10,220 bases of DNA, from contig JBIQIQ010000083.1 of assembly GCA_044507975.1 (NCBI GenBank), positions 1-10,220 of the forward strand, written 5' to 3'. Source of the DNA: DASRWD01 sp044507975 (GTDB taxonomy: Bacteria > Deinococcota > Deinococci > Deinococcales > Trueperaceae). The position numbers were made by a program, and so were the translations under genes. The notes beneath the pieces are model-generated. The model was not told the DNA's origin. It was given only the letters and a program-made list of their open reading frames with translations, and did not search any database. Below are positions 1 to 6,396 of this stretch, piece by piece. How positions within the stretch are numbered: the stretch's first letter is position 1; each line of letters opens with the position of its first letter.

Positions 1-224
1 GTGAAGTCGCTGCGCAGGGCGAGAATGCCCCCGCCGACGTCGACGAGCTTGAAGGACTTGTGCGAGCGCGGGTGGTCACCCTCCAAGGGCTCGAGGGCCG
101 GCACCTCGACGCGGGCGTAGCCCCACTCGCGGAACAGCTCCCGCAGGGCGCCCAAGGCGGCCAGGCGCGCGTCGGCCTCCTCTGGCGCGAGGAACCGCGT
201 GCCCTCGGCGAGGGGCTGGGTCAC
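1..224 (-). CDS. hisZ: ATP phosphoribosyltransferase regulatory subunit HisZ (N-terminal part, cut by window edge)
   Basis: Only the first 74 codons are inside the window. The product starts MTQPLAEGTRFLAPEEADA, followed by a helix and an FREWGYARVEVPALE segment, then ends at ALRSDF. This is the N-terminus of a class II histidyl-tRNA-synthetase-like fold, with LRSDF matching the family's LRPD-type motif. HisZ is a catalytically dead HisRS paralogue that forms an octamer with short-form HisG and is needed for the first step of histidine synthesis (ATP + PRPP). A true HisRS is the alternative; the divergent EGDHPRSHKSFKLVD stretch after the PALE segment favours HisZ, because HisRS normally has a more conserved motif there. 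The GTG start overlaps the upstream stop as GTGA and no Shine-Dalgarno precedes it, so translation probably depends on coupling to the upstream gene. Confidence 0.8.
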   Translation of the reverse strand, partial: MTQPLAEGTRFLAPEEADARLAALGALRELFREWGYARVEVPALEPLEGDHPRSHKSFKLVDVGGGILALRSDF

Positions 225-685
225 GGAGCCGGGGACCGGCGCGCGGACGCGCTCGCGAGGAGGGCCAGCACGCACACGGCCAGCTCGAACGCGAGGAACA
301 GGAAGTTGAGCGGGGACACCGCGCCGTCGATGACGATCGACAGGAGCCTTCCGGCAGCGACGCAGCCCACCAGCAGGGCGACGACCCTGAGGTAGGGCCG
401 CACCCCGGCGCCGTCGCCGCCGCGGGGCGCGGCGGCCCACAGCAGCACGCCGCCGAGCGCCAGGTAGAGCGCGCCGAACGTCGCGCGCGCCTGGCTGAGG
501 CCGCGCAGCTCGACGACCTCGAGGCCGTAGACCCTCACCGCCAGCAGCGGGTTGAGGAGGCCGAGGAGGCCGCTCGCGACCGCCACGCCGGCGGCGATGA
601 AAGCGAGCTGACGGCGCGTCGGCCGCCAGCCGGCGCGGCCGGTAGGGGGTTGGGGCGACCCGGTGGCGACCTCGGGGACGCTCAT
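221..685 (-). CDS. Four-helix DUF4345-like integral membrane protein
   Basis: A 154-residue protein with a short, proline-rich N-terminus (1-26) and four predicted membrane helices at about 27-50, 69-86, 98-114 and 124-145. The pattern NP-x8-G near residues 45-54, RGLSQARATFGALYLALG (61-78), AGRLLSIVIDG (111-121) and a helix containing FELAVCVLALL fits DUF4345 proteins, which are short four-helix membrane proteins of unknown function. The open frame extends upstream to 868, but the ATG at 685 is preferred: it overlaps the proB stop as ATGA, it starts a protein of family length, and the extension lies inside proB. There is no Shine-Dalgarno, so translational coupling to proB is likely. Its 3' end overlaps hisZ by 4 nt. 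No link between this family and proline or histidine synthesis is known to me. The function is unknown. Confidence 0.8.
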   Translation of the reverse strand: MSVPEVATGSPQPPTGRAGWRPTRRQLAFIAAGVAVASGLLGLLNPLLAVRVYGLEVVELRGLSQARATFGALYLALGGVLLWAAAPRGGDGAGVRPYLRVVALLVGCVAAGRLLSIVIDGAVSPLNFLFLAFELAVCVLALLASASARRSPAP

Positions 686-1824
686 GGAGTGACGATGGTA
701 CCACCGGGTACCGGGCGGGCGAGCACGAGGTTGTCGCGGTGGACGGCCTCGTCGAAGTGGTGGGTGCCCAGCAGCGCCCCGAGCTCGCGGGTGTGCCGAC
801 CGGCGATGCGCTGCAGGTCGGCGGCCGGGTAGTTGGTGAGCCCGACCGCCACGCGCTCCCCTCCGCATTCGACGGCCACTGCGTCACCGAACCCGAAGTC
901 TCCCTCGACCCCCACGACGCCGCGTGGCAGGAGGCTGCGCCCCGCCCGCAGCGCCGCGCTCGCGCCCTCGTCGACGAGCACGGTCCCGGCGATCGGCTGG
1001 TTGAGGATCCACGCCTTGCGGGCCGGCACGCCACGGCCGGCGAGGAAGCGGGTGCCGACGTCCTCGCCACGGGCCAGCGCCTCGAGGCCGGCGCCCCCGC
1101 CGCCCAGGACGACGGTCTCGATGCCCGCGTCGGCGGCGATGCGCGCCGCCTCGAGCTTCGTGCTCATCCCGCCAGTGCCCCGGTCGCTGCCGGCGCCGCC
1201 GGCCAGCTCGGCCACCGCGGCGATGTCCGCGACGACCTTCAACCTGGCGGCGCCCGGCACCCGGCGCGGGTCGGCGTCGTAGAGCCCGTCGACGTCCGTG
1301 AGGATCACGAGCAGGTCGGCTCCGACGAGGTAGGCGACCCAGGCGGAGAGCGTGTCGTTGTCGCCCACGCCCAGCTCGGTCGTCGCCACGCTGTCGTTCT
1401 CGTTGACGACGGGCACGGTCCCCAGGGCGAGCGTCGTCTCAAGGGCGTTCTTGGCGTTGACGTAGCGCCGCCGCGTGCGGATGTCGTAAGCCGACAGCAG
1501 CAGCTGGGCGACCGGCTTCGGCTCCCAGGCCGCGGCCCAGTCGAGCATCAGCCGCGCCTGGCCCACTGCGGCCGCGGCCTGCTTCTCCGGCAGGGTCAGG
1601 GGGAGCCGCAGCCCGAGGCGCTCCCGGCCGGCGGCTCCGGCGCCCGACGACACGAGCACGAGCTCGGCCGGGCGACCTGGCGCGCCGGCGGCCTCGCACA
1701 GCGCCCGCGCTCCGCGCGCCACGGCGGCGAGGCGCGCAGGCTCGAGCCGGCCGGAGTCGTCCGTCAGGGTCGAGGAGCCCACCTTCACCACGAGGCGCCG
1801 AAGCGCGCGACCGAGGACCGGCAT
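682..1824 (-). CDS. proB: Glutamate 5-kinase with C-terminal PUA domain
   Basis: ProB phosphorylates L-glutamate to gamma-glutamyl phosphate, the first committed step of proline synthesis, in the cytoplasm. The 380-residue product has the usual full length. The amino-acid kinase domain (about 7-260) shows LVVKVGSSTL (11-20), SSGAGAAGRERLGL (59-72), VVNENDSVAT (139-148), GDNDTLSAWV (154-163), LTDVDGLYDADPR (175-187) and RGTGGMSTKLEAARIA (215-230). A PUA domain follows from about 278 to 370. One small oddity is Gly63 in SSGAGAAG, where the family normally has Val or Ile. The partner proA is not in this window. The gene leads an overlapping minus-strand set with the membrane protein and hisZ. 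The ATG lies 7 nt after a TAACAT box with no Shine-Dalgarno, suggesting leaderless translation. Feedback inhibition by proline is expected from the family but cannot be read from sequence. Confidence 0.97.
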   Translation of the reverse strand: MPVLGRALRRLVVKVGSSTLTDDSGRLEPARLAAVARGARALCEAAGAPGRPAELVLVSSGAGAAGRERLGLRLPLTLPEKQAAAAVGQARLMLDWAAAWEPKPVAQLLLSAYDIRTRRRYVNAKNALETTLALGTVPVVNENDSVATTELGVGDNDTLSAWVAYLVGADLLVILTDVDGLYDADPRRVPGAARLKVVADIAAVAELAGGAGSDRGTGGMSTKLEAARIAADAGIETVVLGGGGAGLEALARGEDVGTRFLAGRGVPARKAWILNQPIAGTVLVDEGASAALRAGRSLLPRGVVGVEGDFGFGDAVAVECGGERVAVGLTNYPAADLQRIAGRHTRELGALLGTHHFDEAVHRDNLVLARPVPGGTIVTP

Positions 1825-1831
1825 GCGCCAG

Positions 1832-1837
1832 ATGTTA
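1832..1837 (-). promoter_or_regulatory. Probable leaderless -10 box of proB (TAACAT)
   Basis: Read on the minus strand, TAACAT is followed by seven bases (CTGGCGC) and then the proB ATG at 1824. The seven bases contain no Shine-Dalgarno. TANNNT at this distance from the start codon is the arrangement described for leaderless genes in Deinococcus, where transcription begins at or next to the start codon. No convincing -35 element is visible. The leaderless reading is inference from spacing. Confidence 0.5.
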
Positions 1838-1863
1838 CGCCCGCCGGGCCGCCTTTCGGCCCG

Positions 1864-1872
1864 TGCTAGACT
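1864..1872 (+). promoter_or_regulatory. Extended -10 promoter of asd (TGCTAGACT)
   Basis: TG-C-TAGACT has the TG extension one base before a -10 hexamer matching TATAAT at four positions. No -35 element is recognisable, which is tolerated in extended -10 promoters. The start site would be near 1879, giving a leader of about 36 nt. Almost the same string, GTGCTAGATT, precedes coxB at 6490-6499. The divergent proB box lies 30 bp upstream. Confidence 0.5.
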
Positions 1873-1882
1873 CCCGCGCCAA

Positions 1883-1906
1883 GGCCGGCTTCAGCCGGTC
1901 GGGAGG
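1883..1906 (+). promoter_or_regulatory. asd leader hairpin abutting the Shine-Dalgarno
   Basis: GGCCGGC (1883-1889), loop TTCA and GCCGGTC (1894-1900) form a 7-bp stem with one G-U pair. GGGAGG (1901-1906) follows without a gap. This Shine-Dalgarno decides the start: it is 8 nt from GTG at 1915 but overlaps the other candidate GTG at 1906. The leader is far too short for a lysine riboswitch. Confidence 0.5.
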
Positions 1907-1914
1907 TGCGCAGG

Positions 1915-2958
1915 GTGAAGGTCGCTGTAGTCGGAGCCACGGGTGCCGTGGGCACGGAGCTCCTCGGCATACTCGAGGAGCGCTCGTTCCCGGTCGCCAG
2001 CCTGCGGGCCTTCGCGTCGCCGCGCTCCGCCGGCAGGACCGTAGCCTTCGCAGGGCGCGACGTCGTCGTCGAGCCCCTGCCGGAGGACGGCGACCTCGGC
2101 TCCGACCTCGTGTTCTCATCTGCGGGCGGCTCGCTCTCCAAGGCCTCCGCCTGGCGCTGGGCCGAGCGCGGCGCCGTCGTCGTCGACAACACCAGCGCCT
2201 GGCGCATGCACGAGCGCGTACCCCTGGTCGTCCCCGAGGTGAACCCCGAGGCTCTGCTGGAGCACGAGGGCGTCATCGCCAACCCGAACTGCTCGACCAT
2301 CCTGGCGCTCCTGGCGCTGGCCCCGCTGCACCGCGCCTTCGGGCTGCGCAGCGCCGTCGTCGCCACGTACCAGGCGGTGTCTGGCGCGGGCCTCTGGGGT
2401 ATCGAGGAGCTGCGGGAGCAGTCCGTGGCCTCGCTCGCCGGCGAGGTCCCGGCCCCGCGCAAGTTCAAGCACCAGATCGCGTTCAACGTGTTCAGCCACG
2501 ACAGCGACGTCGAGGAAGACGGGTACAACGCCGAGGAGCGCAAGCTGCTGCTCGAGTCCCGCAAGATCCTGGGCGCGCCGGACCTCCGGGTCTCCGCCAC
2601 CTGCGTGCGGGTGCCGGTGTTCCGGGCGCACAGCGAGGCGATCCACGCCGCCTTCGAGAGGCCGGTCACGGCGGAGGCGGCGCGCGCGGTCCTGGAGGCC
2701 GCGCCGGGCGTGCGCCTCGTCGACGAGCGCGCGGCCAACACCTTCCCGATGCCGGTCGCGGCGGCGGGGCGCGACGAAGTGCTCGTCGGCCGGCTGCGCG
2801 AGGACTCGGCGCTCGAGAACGGGCTGGCCCTGTTCGTCGCCGGCGACCAGGTGCGCAAGGGCGCGGCTCTCAACGCCGTCCAGGTGGCCGAGGCGCTGTT
2901 CGGCGCGGGCGCGCCCTCGAGCGGGGCGGAGCCGGCCGAGAGGGAGCTGTCGGTATGA
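1915..2958 (+). CDS. asd: Aspartate-semialdehyde dehydrogenase
   Basis: Asd reduces L-aspartyl-4-phosphate to aspartate semialdehyde with NADPH, the branch point to lysine/diaminopimelate, threonine and methionine. The 347-residue product starts MKVAVVGATGAVG, with the Rossmann glycine motif at 7-13. It carries the FASPRSAG segment at 33-40, SSAGGSLS at 68-75, DNTSAWR at 91-97 and VPEVNPEAL at 106-114. The catalytic Cys126 lies in ANPNCST and the active-site His239 in VRVPVFRAHSE, with ENGLALFVAGDQVRKGAALNAVQ near the C-terminus. The overall sequence reads closest to Thermus-type Asd. GTG at 1915 is chosen over GTG at 1906 because GGGAGG ends 8 nt before it. The last 15 or so residues (APSSGAEPAERELSV) look like a lineage-specific tail. 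It is divergent from proB, and degV follows 81 nt downstream, probably with its own promoter. Confidence 0.97.
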   Translation: MKVAVVGATGAVGTELLGILEERSFPVASLRAFASPRSAGRTVAFAGRDVVVEPLPEDGDLGSDLVFSSAGGSLSKASAWRWAERGAVVVDNTSAWRMHERVPLVVPEVNPEALLEHEGVIANPNCSTILALLALAPLHRAFGLRSAVVATYQAVSGAGLWGIEELREQSVASLAGEVPAPRKFKHQIAFNVFSHDSDVEEDGYNAEERKLLLESRKILGAPDLRVSATCVRVPVFRAHSEAIHAAFERPVTAEAARAVLEAAPGVRLVDERAANTFPMPVAAAGRDEVLVGRLREDSALENGLALFVAGDQVRKGAALNAVQVAEALFGAGAPSSGAEPAERELSV

Positions 2959-2959
2959 T
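2954..2959 (+). promoter_or_regulatory. Possible -10 box for degV (TATGAT)
   Basis: TATGAT matches the -10 consensus at five of six positions and overlaps the asd stop codon. A start site near 2966 would give degV a leader of about 75 nt. No -35 element is seen and read-through from asd is equally possible. A small GCGC-CTCG-GCGC hairpin (2981-2992) lies in this leader; it lacks a T-run and is not called a terminator. Confidence 0.35.
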
Positions 2960-3039
2960 GGCAGCAGACCCGAGTAGTTTGCGCCTCGGCGCGGTCTGAT
3001 TCCACCTCGTCGGAGCTCTCCGGCGCCTTGGAGCAGCGC

Positions 3040-3894
3040 ATGAACCTGGCCATCGTCACAGACTCGACCTCGGACCTCACAGCCAGCGAGCTGGAGCAGC
3101 TCGGGGCGCTGCGCGTCCCTCTCTACGTCAACTTCAAGGGCGAGACGCACAAGGACTGGATCGACATCACGCCCAAGGACATCATCGAAGGCGTCTCGAG
3201 CGGAGCCGACCTACCGACGACGAGCCAGCCGAGCCCCGAGGACTTCGCCGACGTCTACCGGCGCGTGGCCGAGGAGGGCGCCGACCACGTGCTGGTCATC
3301 ACGATCTCGTCCGAGCTGTCGGGGACCTACCAGTCCGCCACGCTGGCGGCGGACGGCGTGCCCCTGCCGGTCACGGTGTTCGACGGCCGCGGCGCGAGCC
3401 TCGGGCACGGCGAGATGGTCAGGGCGGCCTCCGAGCTCAAGCGGCGCGGAGCGTCGCTCGACGACATCCTCGCCGCGCTCGAACGCATCCGCGACACGAA
3501 CTTCCTGCTGTTCACCGTCGGCACGCTCGAGTACCTGCAGAAGGGCGGGCGCATCGGCCGCGCCAGCGCGCTCGTCGGGAGCCTGCTCAGCATCAAGCCC
3601 CTCCTCGGCCTCAACGACGGCAAGCTGGAGCCCATGGGGCGCGCCCGCGGGCTGAAGAAGGCGCAGCAGGAGATGGTCGATCGCTTCGCTCGCTACGTCG
3701 AGAGCGCCTCGGGTCCGGTCGTCGCGAACCTCATCCACATCCAGGACGAGGCCGCGGCGCGCAGCCTCGAGTCGAGCATCGCGGCGGCCGGCGTCCAGTA
3801 CCAGCTGCGCGGCATCTCAGAGATCGGTGCCGTGATCGGCAGCCACGTGGGCCCTGGCACCTTCGGCATCTACGCCCACGAGGCGGTCCTCTGA
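3040..3894 (+). CDS. DegV-family fatty-acid-binding protein
   Basis: A 284-residue protein of normal DegV length. It shows TDSTSDL at 7-13, TTSQPSPEDF at 60-69, SSELSGTYQSA at 90-100, TVGTLEYLQKGGRIGRAS at 159-176, SIKPLL at 184-189 and the C-terminal GSHVGPGTFGI at 267-277. These are the hallmarks of the DegV/FakB fold. FakB proteins hold a fatty acid and present it to the kinase FakA for phosphorylation and entry into phospholipid synthesis; other DegV proteins bind lipids without a proven role. No FakA (DAK2-domain) gene is in the window, so the partner is unknown. ATG at 3040 is chosen over an in-frame TTG at 3028 because GGAG (3030-3033) sits 6 nt before it and the family N-terminus begins there. 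It is followed 31 nt later by a strong hairpin terminator. Confidence 0.93.
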   Translation: MNLAIVTDSTSDLTASELEQLGALRVPLYVNFKGETHKDWIDITPKDIIEGVSSGADLPTTSQPSPEDFADVYRRVAEEGADHVLVITISSELSGTYQSATLAADGVPLPVTVFDGRGASLGHGEMVRAASELKRRGASLDDILAALERIRDTNFLLFTVGTLEYLQKGGRIGRASALVGSLLSIKPLLGLNDGKLEPMGRARGLKKAQQEMVDRFARYVESASGPVVANLIHIQDEAAARSLESSIAAAGVQYQLRGISEIGAVIGSHVGPGTFGIYAHEAVL

Positions 3895-3925
3895 GGCCCT
3901 GCCTCGGCTTCCACCCATACGACCG

Positions 3926-3951
3926 AAGGGGCGGCCGCGCGGCCGCCCCTT
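3926..3951. terminator. Strong hairpin terminator between convergent degV and lipoprotein gene
   Basis: AAGGGGCGGCC (3926-3936), loop GCGC, and GGCCGCCCCTT (3941-3951) form a perfect 11-bp stem. The A-A/T-T ends make it symmetric, so it could stop transcription from degV and from the minus-strand gene ending at 3997. There is only a TT on each side rather than a long U-tract, as is common in GC-rich genomes. Positions 3895-3996 hold nothing else. Confidence 0.85.
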
Positions 3952-3996
3952 CTGCGTGTCGGGGAGCGTGAAGACGCCGTTCCCCAGGTGAGGGGC

Positions 3997-4701
3997 CTAG
4001 AGGCCGACGCTCCCGGCGGCCGCGTCGAGCTCGAGCGTCAGCGTGCGGCCGGCCAGCTCGTCCGGCGCGGCGGAGAGCGTGAGGCCGAGGCTCATCTGAT
4101 TGGGCTCGGGCGCCCGCGTGCCGACGCGCAGGGCCGCGGCGACGTCCGCGCCCGTGAGTCCCACGGTCCCGAACGCGAGCTCGTTGCCCGCGTGGGAGTA
4201 CTGGCACGACGCCGCGTCGCACTGGCCCCGGGTCAGCGTCACGGGCCCGGCGCTCGTGATGACGAAGGCGAAGCGGTCGGCCGGAGCGGCGGACGCGAAG
4301 TCGGCCGCGCCCTGCCACGCCTGGACCTCCAGCCTGAGGTCGGAGAGCGTGATCGTCTCGGGAGCCCCGCCCTCGCCGGCGTCGAGCGTGGCGCGGGCGA
4401 TGCCGAGGTCGTTCGTCAGGCGGCCGGGCGTGAGGGGCAGGTCCTGCATGGGGACGTCGTCGAAGGCGAACGTGCCCCCGCCGGAGCCGGGCACCGCCGC
4501 CGGCCCCAGGACGGCGGCCACCTGAGCGGCGCCGAAGGAGACGGCGACCTGCTTGCCGTCGAGCTGCAGCGGGTCGGTCACGGCCACCGGCGGGATCGCG
4601 CCGCAGGCGGTGAGGGCGAGGGCGGCGAGGGCAGTGGCCGCCAGGGCCGCGCGCTGCTTGCGGAGCGGCGCGAGGCGGGGCTTGGCTCGTCTGTGGTCCA
4701 T
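3997..4701 (-). CDS. Predicted lipoprotein of unknown function
   Basis: I do not recognise this 234-residue protein. The N-terminus is basic (MDHRRAKPRLAPLRKQR), followed by an alanine/leucine-rich hydrophobic stretch and a lipobox LTAC with the lipidated cysteine at 33. It is therefore probably exported by Sec and anchored in a membrane. The mature part is rich in short beta-strand-like segments alternating with Gly, Pro and Asp, with no cluster of histidines or catalytic triad that I can see. A Cys161-x4-Cys166 pair might form a disulfide. The start is well supported: AGGAGGAG (4712-4705 on the minus strand) ends 3 nt before the ATG. It is monocistronic, convergent with degV and divergent from comM, so context gives no functional hint. 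Real coding is supported by the lipoprotein signal, the Shine-Dalgarno and the terminator placement. Confidence 0.85.
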   Translation of the reverse strand: MDHRRAKPRLAPLRKQRAALAATALAALALTACGAIPPVAVTDPLQLDGKQVAVSFGAAQVAAVLGPAAVPGSGGGTFAFDDVPMQDLPLTPGRLTNDLGIARATLDAGEGGAPETITLSDLRLEVQAWQGAADFASAAPADRFAFVITSAGPVTLTRGQCDAASCQYSHAGNELAFGTVGLTGADVAAALRVGTRAPEPNQMSLGLTLSAAPDELAGRTLTLELDAAAGSVGL

Positions 4702-4759
4702 GTTCTCCTCCTGGTGGCTGCTTCTGCGAGACCGGCGAGGCGCGCGATCCGGCGCCGGC

Positions 4760-4790
4760 GCCCGTCGAGGGGACAGCTTAAGGGACGGGC
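4760..4790. repeat. Inverted repeat in the divergent lipoprotein/comM intergenic region
   Basis: GCCCGTC (4760-4766) and GACGGGC (4784-4790) are perfect 7-bp inverted arms separated by 17 bp. The interior carries GGGAC at 4770-4774, a second GGGAC at 4782-4786, and TAAGCT on the minus strand (4780-4775), a weak -10 candidate for the lipoprotein gene. It could be an operator, but GC-rich chance repeats of this size are common. The rest of 4702-4903 shows nothing further except the comM box listed separately. Confidence 0.25.
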
Positions 4791-4891
4791 TCTTACGGCC
4801 CGATCAGTCGGCGCCCGCCGGGGTCGCCGTCGCGCGCCTAGGAGGGCCGGGCGGAGGCCGAGCGCCCTGGGTCGCCGCGCCCGTCACGTCC

Positions 4892-4897
4892 TAGCCT
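4892..4897 (+). promoter_or_regulatory. Possible leaderless -10 box of comM (TAGCCT)
   Basis: TAGCCT fits TANNNT and is separated by six bases (CCAGCG) from the comM ATG at 4904. There is no Shine-Dalgarno before the ATG. The layout copies that seen at proB and suggests a transcript starting at the start codon. The hexamer itself is weak (three matches to TATAAT). Confidence 0.35.
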
Positions 4898-4903
4898 CCA
4901 GCG

Positions 4904-6388
4904 ATGTACGCGACGGTCAGCTCGGCCACCGTCATCGGCGTCGACGCCGTGCGGGTGACCGTCGAGGTCATGGTCAGCGGCGGCCTCCCCAGCTTCACCA
5001 TCGTCGGCCTGCCGGGCACGGCGGTGCAGGAGTCGCGCGAGCGCGTCAGGGCGGCGCTCAAGCGGCTGGGGCACCCGCTCCCACCCAGCCGCGTCACCGT
5101 CAACCTCGCCCCGGCCGACGTGAGGAAGGACGGCCCCTCCTTCGACCTCCCCATCGCCCTGGGCCTGCTCGCCGCCGCCGGCCGTCTGCCAGCCCGCCGC
5201 CTCGCCAACCACCTGGCCTTCGGCGAGCTCGCGCTCGACGGCGCGCTGCGCCCCGTCAGGGGCGCCGTGAGCGTCGCCGCCCTGGCGCGGTCTGCCGGGC
5301 TGCCCCTGCTGTGCGCTCCCGCCAACGCCGCGGAGGCGGCCTGCGTGCCCGACACCGTGGCATACGGCCCGCGCACGCTGGGCGAGGCCGTCGACCACCT
5401 GCGCGCCACCCGCCGCCTGGAGCCGGCGCCCCGGTCGCCGGAGGCCACCGCCGCGGCCCTCCCCGACCTGGCCGACGTCCGCGGCCAGGCGCTCGGCAAG
5501 CGCCTGCTCGAGGTCGCTGCAGCGGGGCGTCACAACGCTCTCCTCTCCGGCCCGCCCGGCGCGGGCAAGACGATGCTCGCCACGCGCCTGCCCGGGCTCC
5601 TGCCGCCACTGGACACGAGCGCCGCGGTCGAGGTCGGCCGCGTCTACTCCGCTGCTGGCCTGCCGCGCGGCAGCGGCCTCGACCGCACGCCCCCGTTCCG
5701 AGCGCCGCATCACTCCGGCTCCGAGGCCGGGATCGTCGGCGGCGGCAGCCCCGTGAAGCCGGGCGAGGCCAGCCTGGCGCACCTCGGCGTCCTGTTCCTC
5801 GACGAGGCGCCGGAGTTCGCTCGCCCGGTACTCGAGTCCCTGAGGCAGCCGCTCGAGTCCGGGGTGGTGGTCGTCTCCCGCGCCAGCGGGCCCGTGACGC
5901 TGCCGGCGCGTTTCCAGCTCGTCGCGGCGCGCAACCCATGCCCCTGCGGCAGGGCGCAGGACGACGAGCCCGAGGCGTGCGGCTGCTCGCAGGCCGACCT
6001 CCTGCGCTACCGCGCGCGCCTATCCGGCCCGCTCCTCGACCGCATCGACCTCCAGCTGACGGTCCCTCGCCTCACGCGCTCCGAGCTCCTCGGGGCGCCA
6101 CCGGGCGAGCCGTCGGCCGCCGTGGCGCGGCGGGTGGCGGCGGCGCGGGCGGTCGCGCTGGCGAGGCAGGGCTGCCTCAACGCCGACCTCGCCGGCCCGC
6201 AGCTCGCTCGCTTCGCCCGCCCGCGAGGCAGTGGCGCCGCCCTGCTGCGGGAGCTGGTCGACGGCCTGCGCCTGACGGGCCGCGGCTTCGATCGGCTCCT
6301 GCGCGTCGCGCGCACCGTGGCCGACCTGGGCGGCGCCGGGGCCGTGGCGGAGGAGCACCTCGCCGAGGCGGCGTCCTTCCGCCACTGA
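4904..6388 (+). CDS. comM: ComM/YifB family AAA+ ATPase (Mg-chelatase-like)
   Basis: ComM forms hexameric rings that drive bidirectional branch migration, helping integrate DNA taken up by natural transformation. The 494-residue length is normal. The N-terminal domain (1 to about 170) shows the family's LPSFTIVGLPGTAVQESRERV (28-48), VNLAPADVRKDGPSFDLPIALG (66-87) and LAFGELALDGALRPVRG (104-120). The Mg-chelatase-like AAA+ domain has Walker A GPPGAGKT (216-223), PFRAPHHSGSEAGIVGGG (264-281), Walker B VLFLDEAPEF (296-305), and a sensor/arginine region SGPLLDRIDL (374-383). It also has a NPCPCG...CGC cysteine cluster (346, 348, 359, 361) that resembles a metal site. A C-terminal helical domain with LTGRGFDRLLRVARTVADL (457-475) completes it. 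The gene is alone between a divergent lipoprotein gene and the cox operon. No Shine-Dalgarno precedes the ATG. Its presence hints at natural competence but does not prove it. Confidence 0.95.
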   Translation: MYATVSSATVIGVDAVRVTVEVMVSGGLPSFTIVGLPGTAVQESRERVRAALKRLGHPLPPSRVTVNLAPADVRKDGPSFDLPIALGLLAAAGRLPARRLANHLAFGELALDGALRPVRGAVSVAALARSAGLPLLCAPANAAEAACVPDTVAYGPRTLGEAVDHLRATRRLEPAPRSPEATAAALPDLADVRGQALGKRLLEVAAAGRHNALLSGPPGAGKTMLATRLPGLLPPLDTSAAVEVGRVYSAAGLPRGSGLDRTPPFRAPHHSGSEAGIVGGGSPVKPGEASLAHLGVLFLDEAPEFARPVLESLRQPLESGVVVVSRASGPVTLPARFQLVAARNPCPCGRAQDDEPEACGCSQADLLRYRARLSGPLLDRIDLQLTVPRLTRSELLGAPPGEPSAAVARRVAAARAVALARQGCLNADLAGPQLARFARPRGSGAALLRELVDGLRLTGRGFDRLLRVARTVADLGGAGAVAEEHLAEAASFRH

Positions 6389-6396
6389 GCGCCTGC

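Noticed and set aside
705..713. Repeated GGTACC/GGGTACC strings near the proB 3' end (about 696-712)
   Set aside because: Short repeat explained by the coded PVPGGTIV residues; no wider structure around it.
686..868. N-terminal extension of the DUF4345-like protein to 868
   Set aside because: It would overlap the proB 3' end extensively and adds an Arg-rich low-complexity segment. The ATG at 685 gives family length and an ATGA overlap.
1634..1648. Gly in place of Val/Ile in the SSGAxAAG motif of ProB as a sign of inactivation
   Set aside because: All other kinase motifs are intact and the position is a non-catalytic hydrophobic residue, so a functional enzyme is still the best call.
739..1869. 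376-codon plus-strand open frame opposite proB
   Set aside because: Antisense mirror of proB with no recognisable motif; proB on the minus strand has every kinase motif.
2981..2992. Small GCGC-CTCG-GCGC hairpin between asd and degV
   Set aside because: Four-bp stem without a T-run; too weak for a terminator and expected by chance in this GC range.
1866..3150. Long minus-strand open frames opposite asd (404 and 344 codons)
   Set aside because: Composition is that of GC-rich antisense frames (Ser/Ala/Arg or Arg/Glu/Asp runs); asd motifs are unambiguous on the plus strand.
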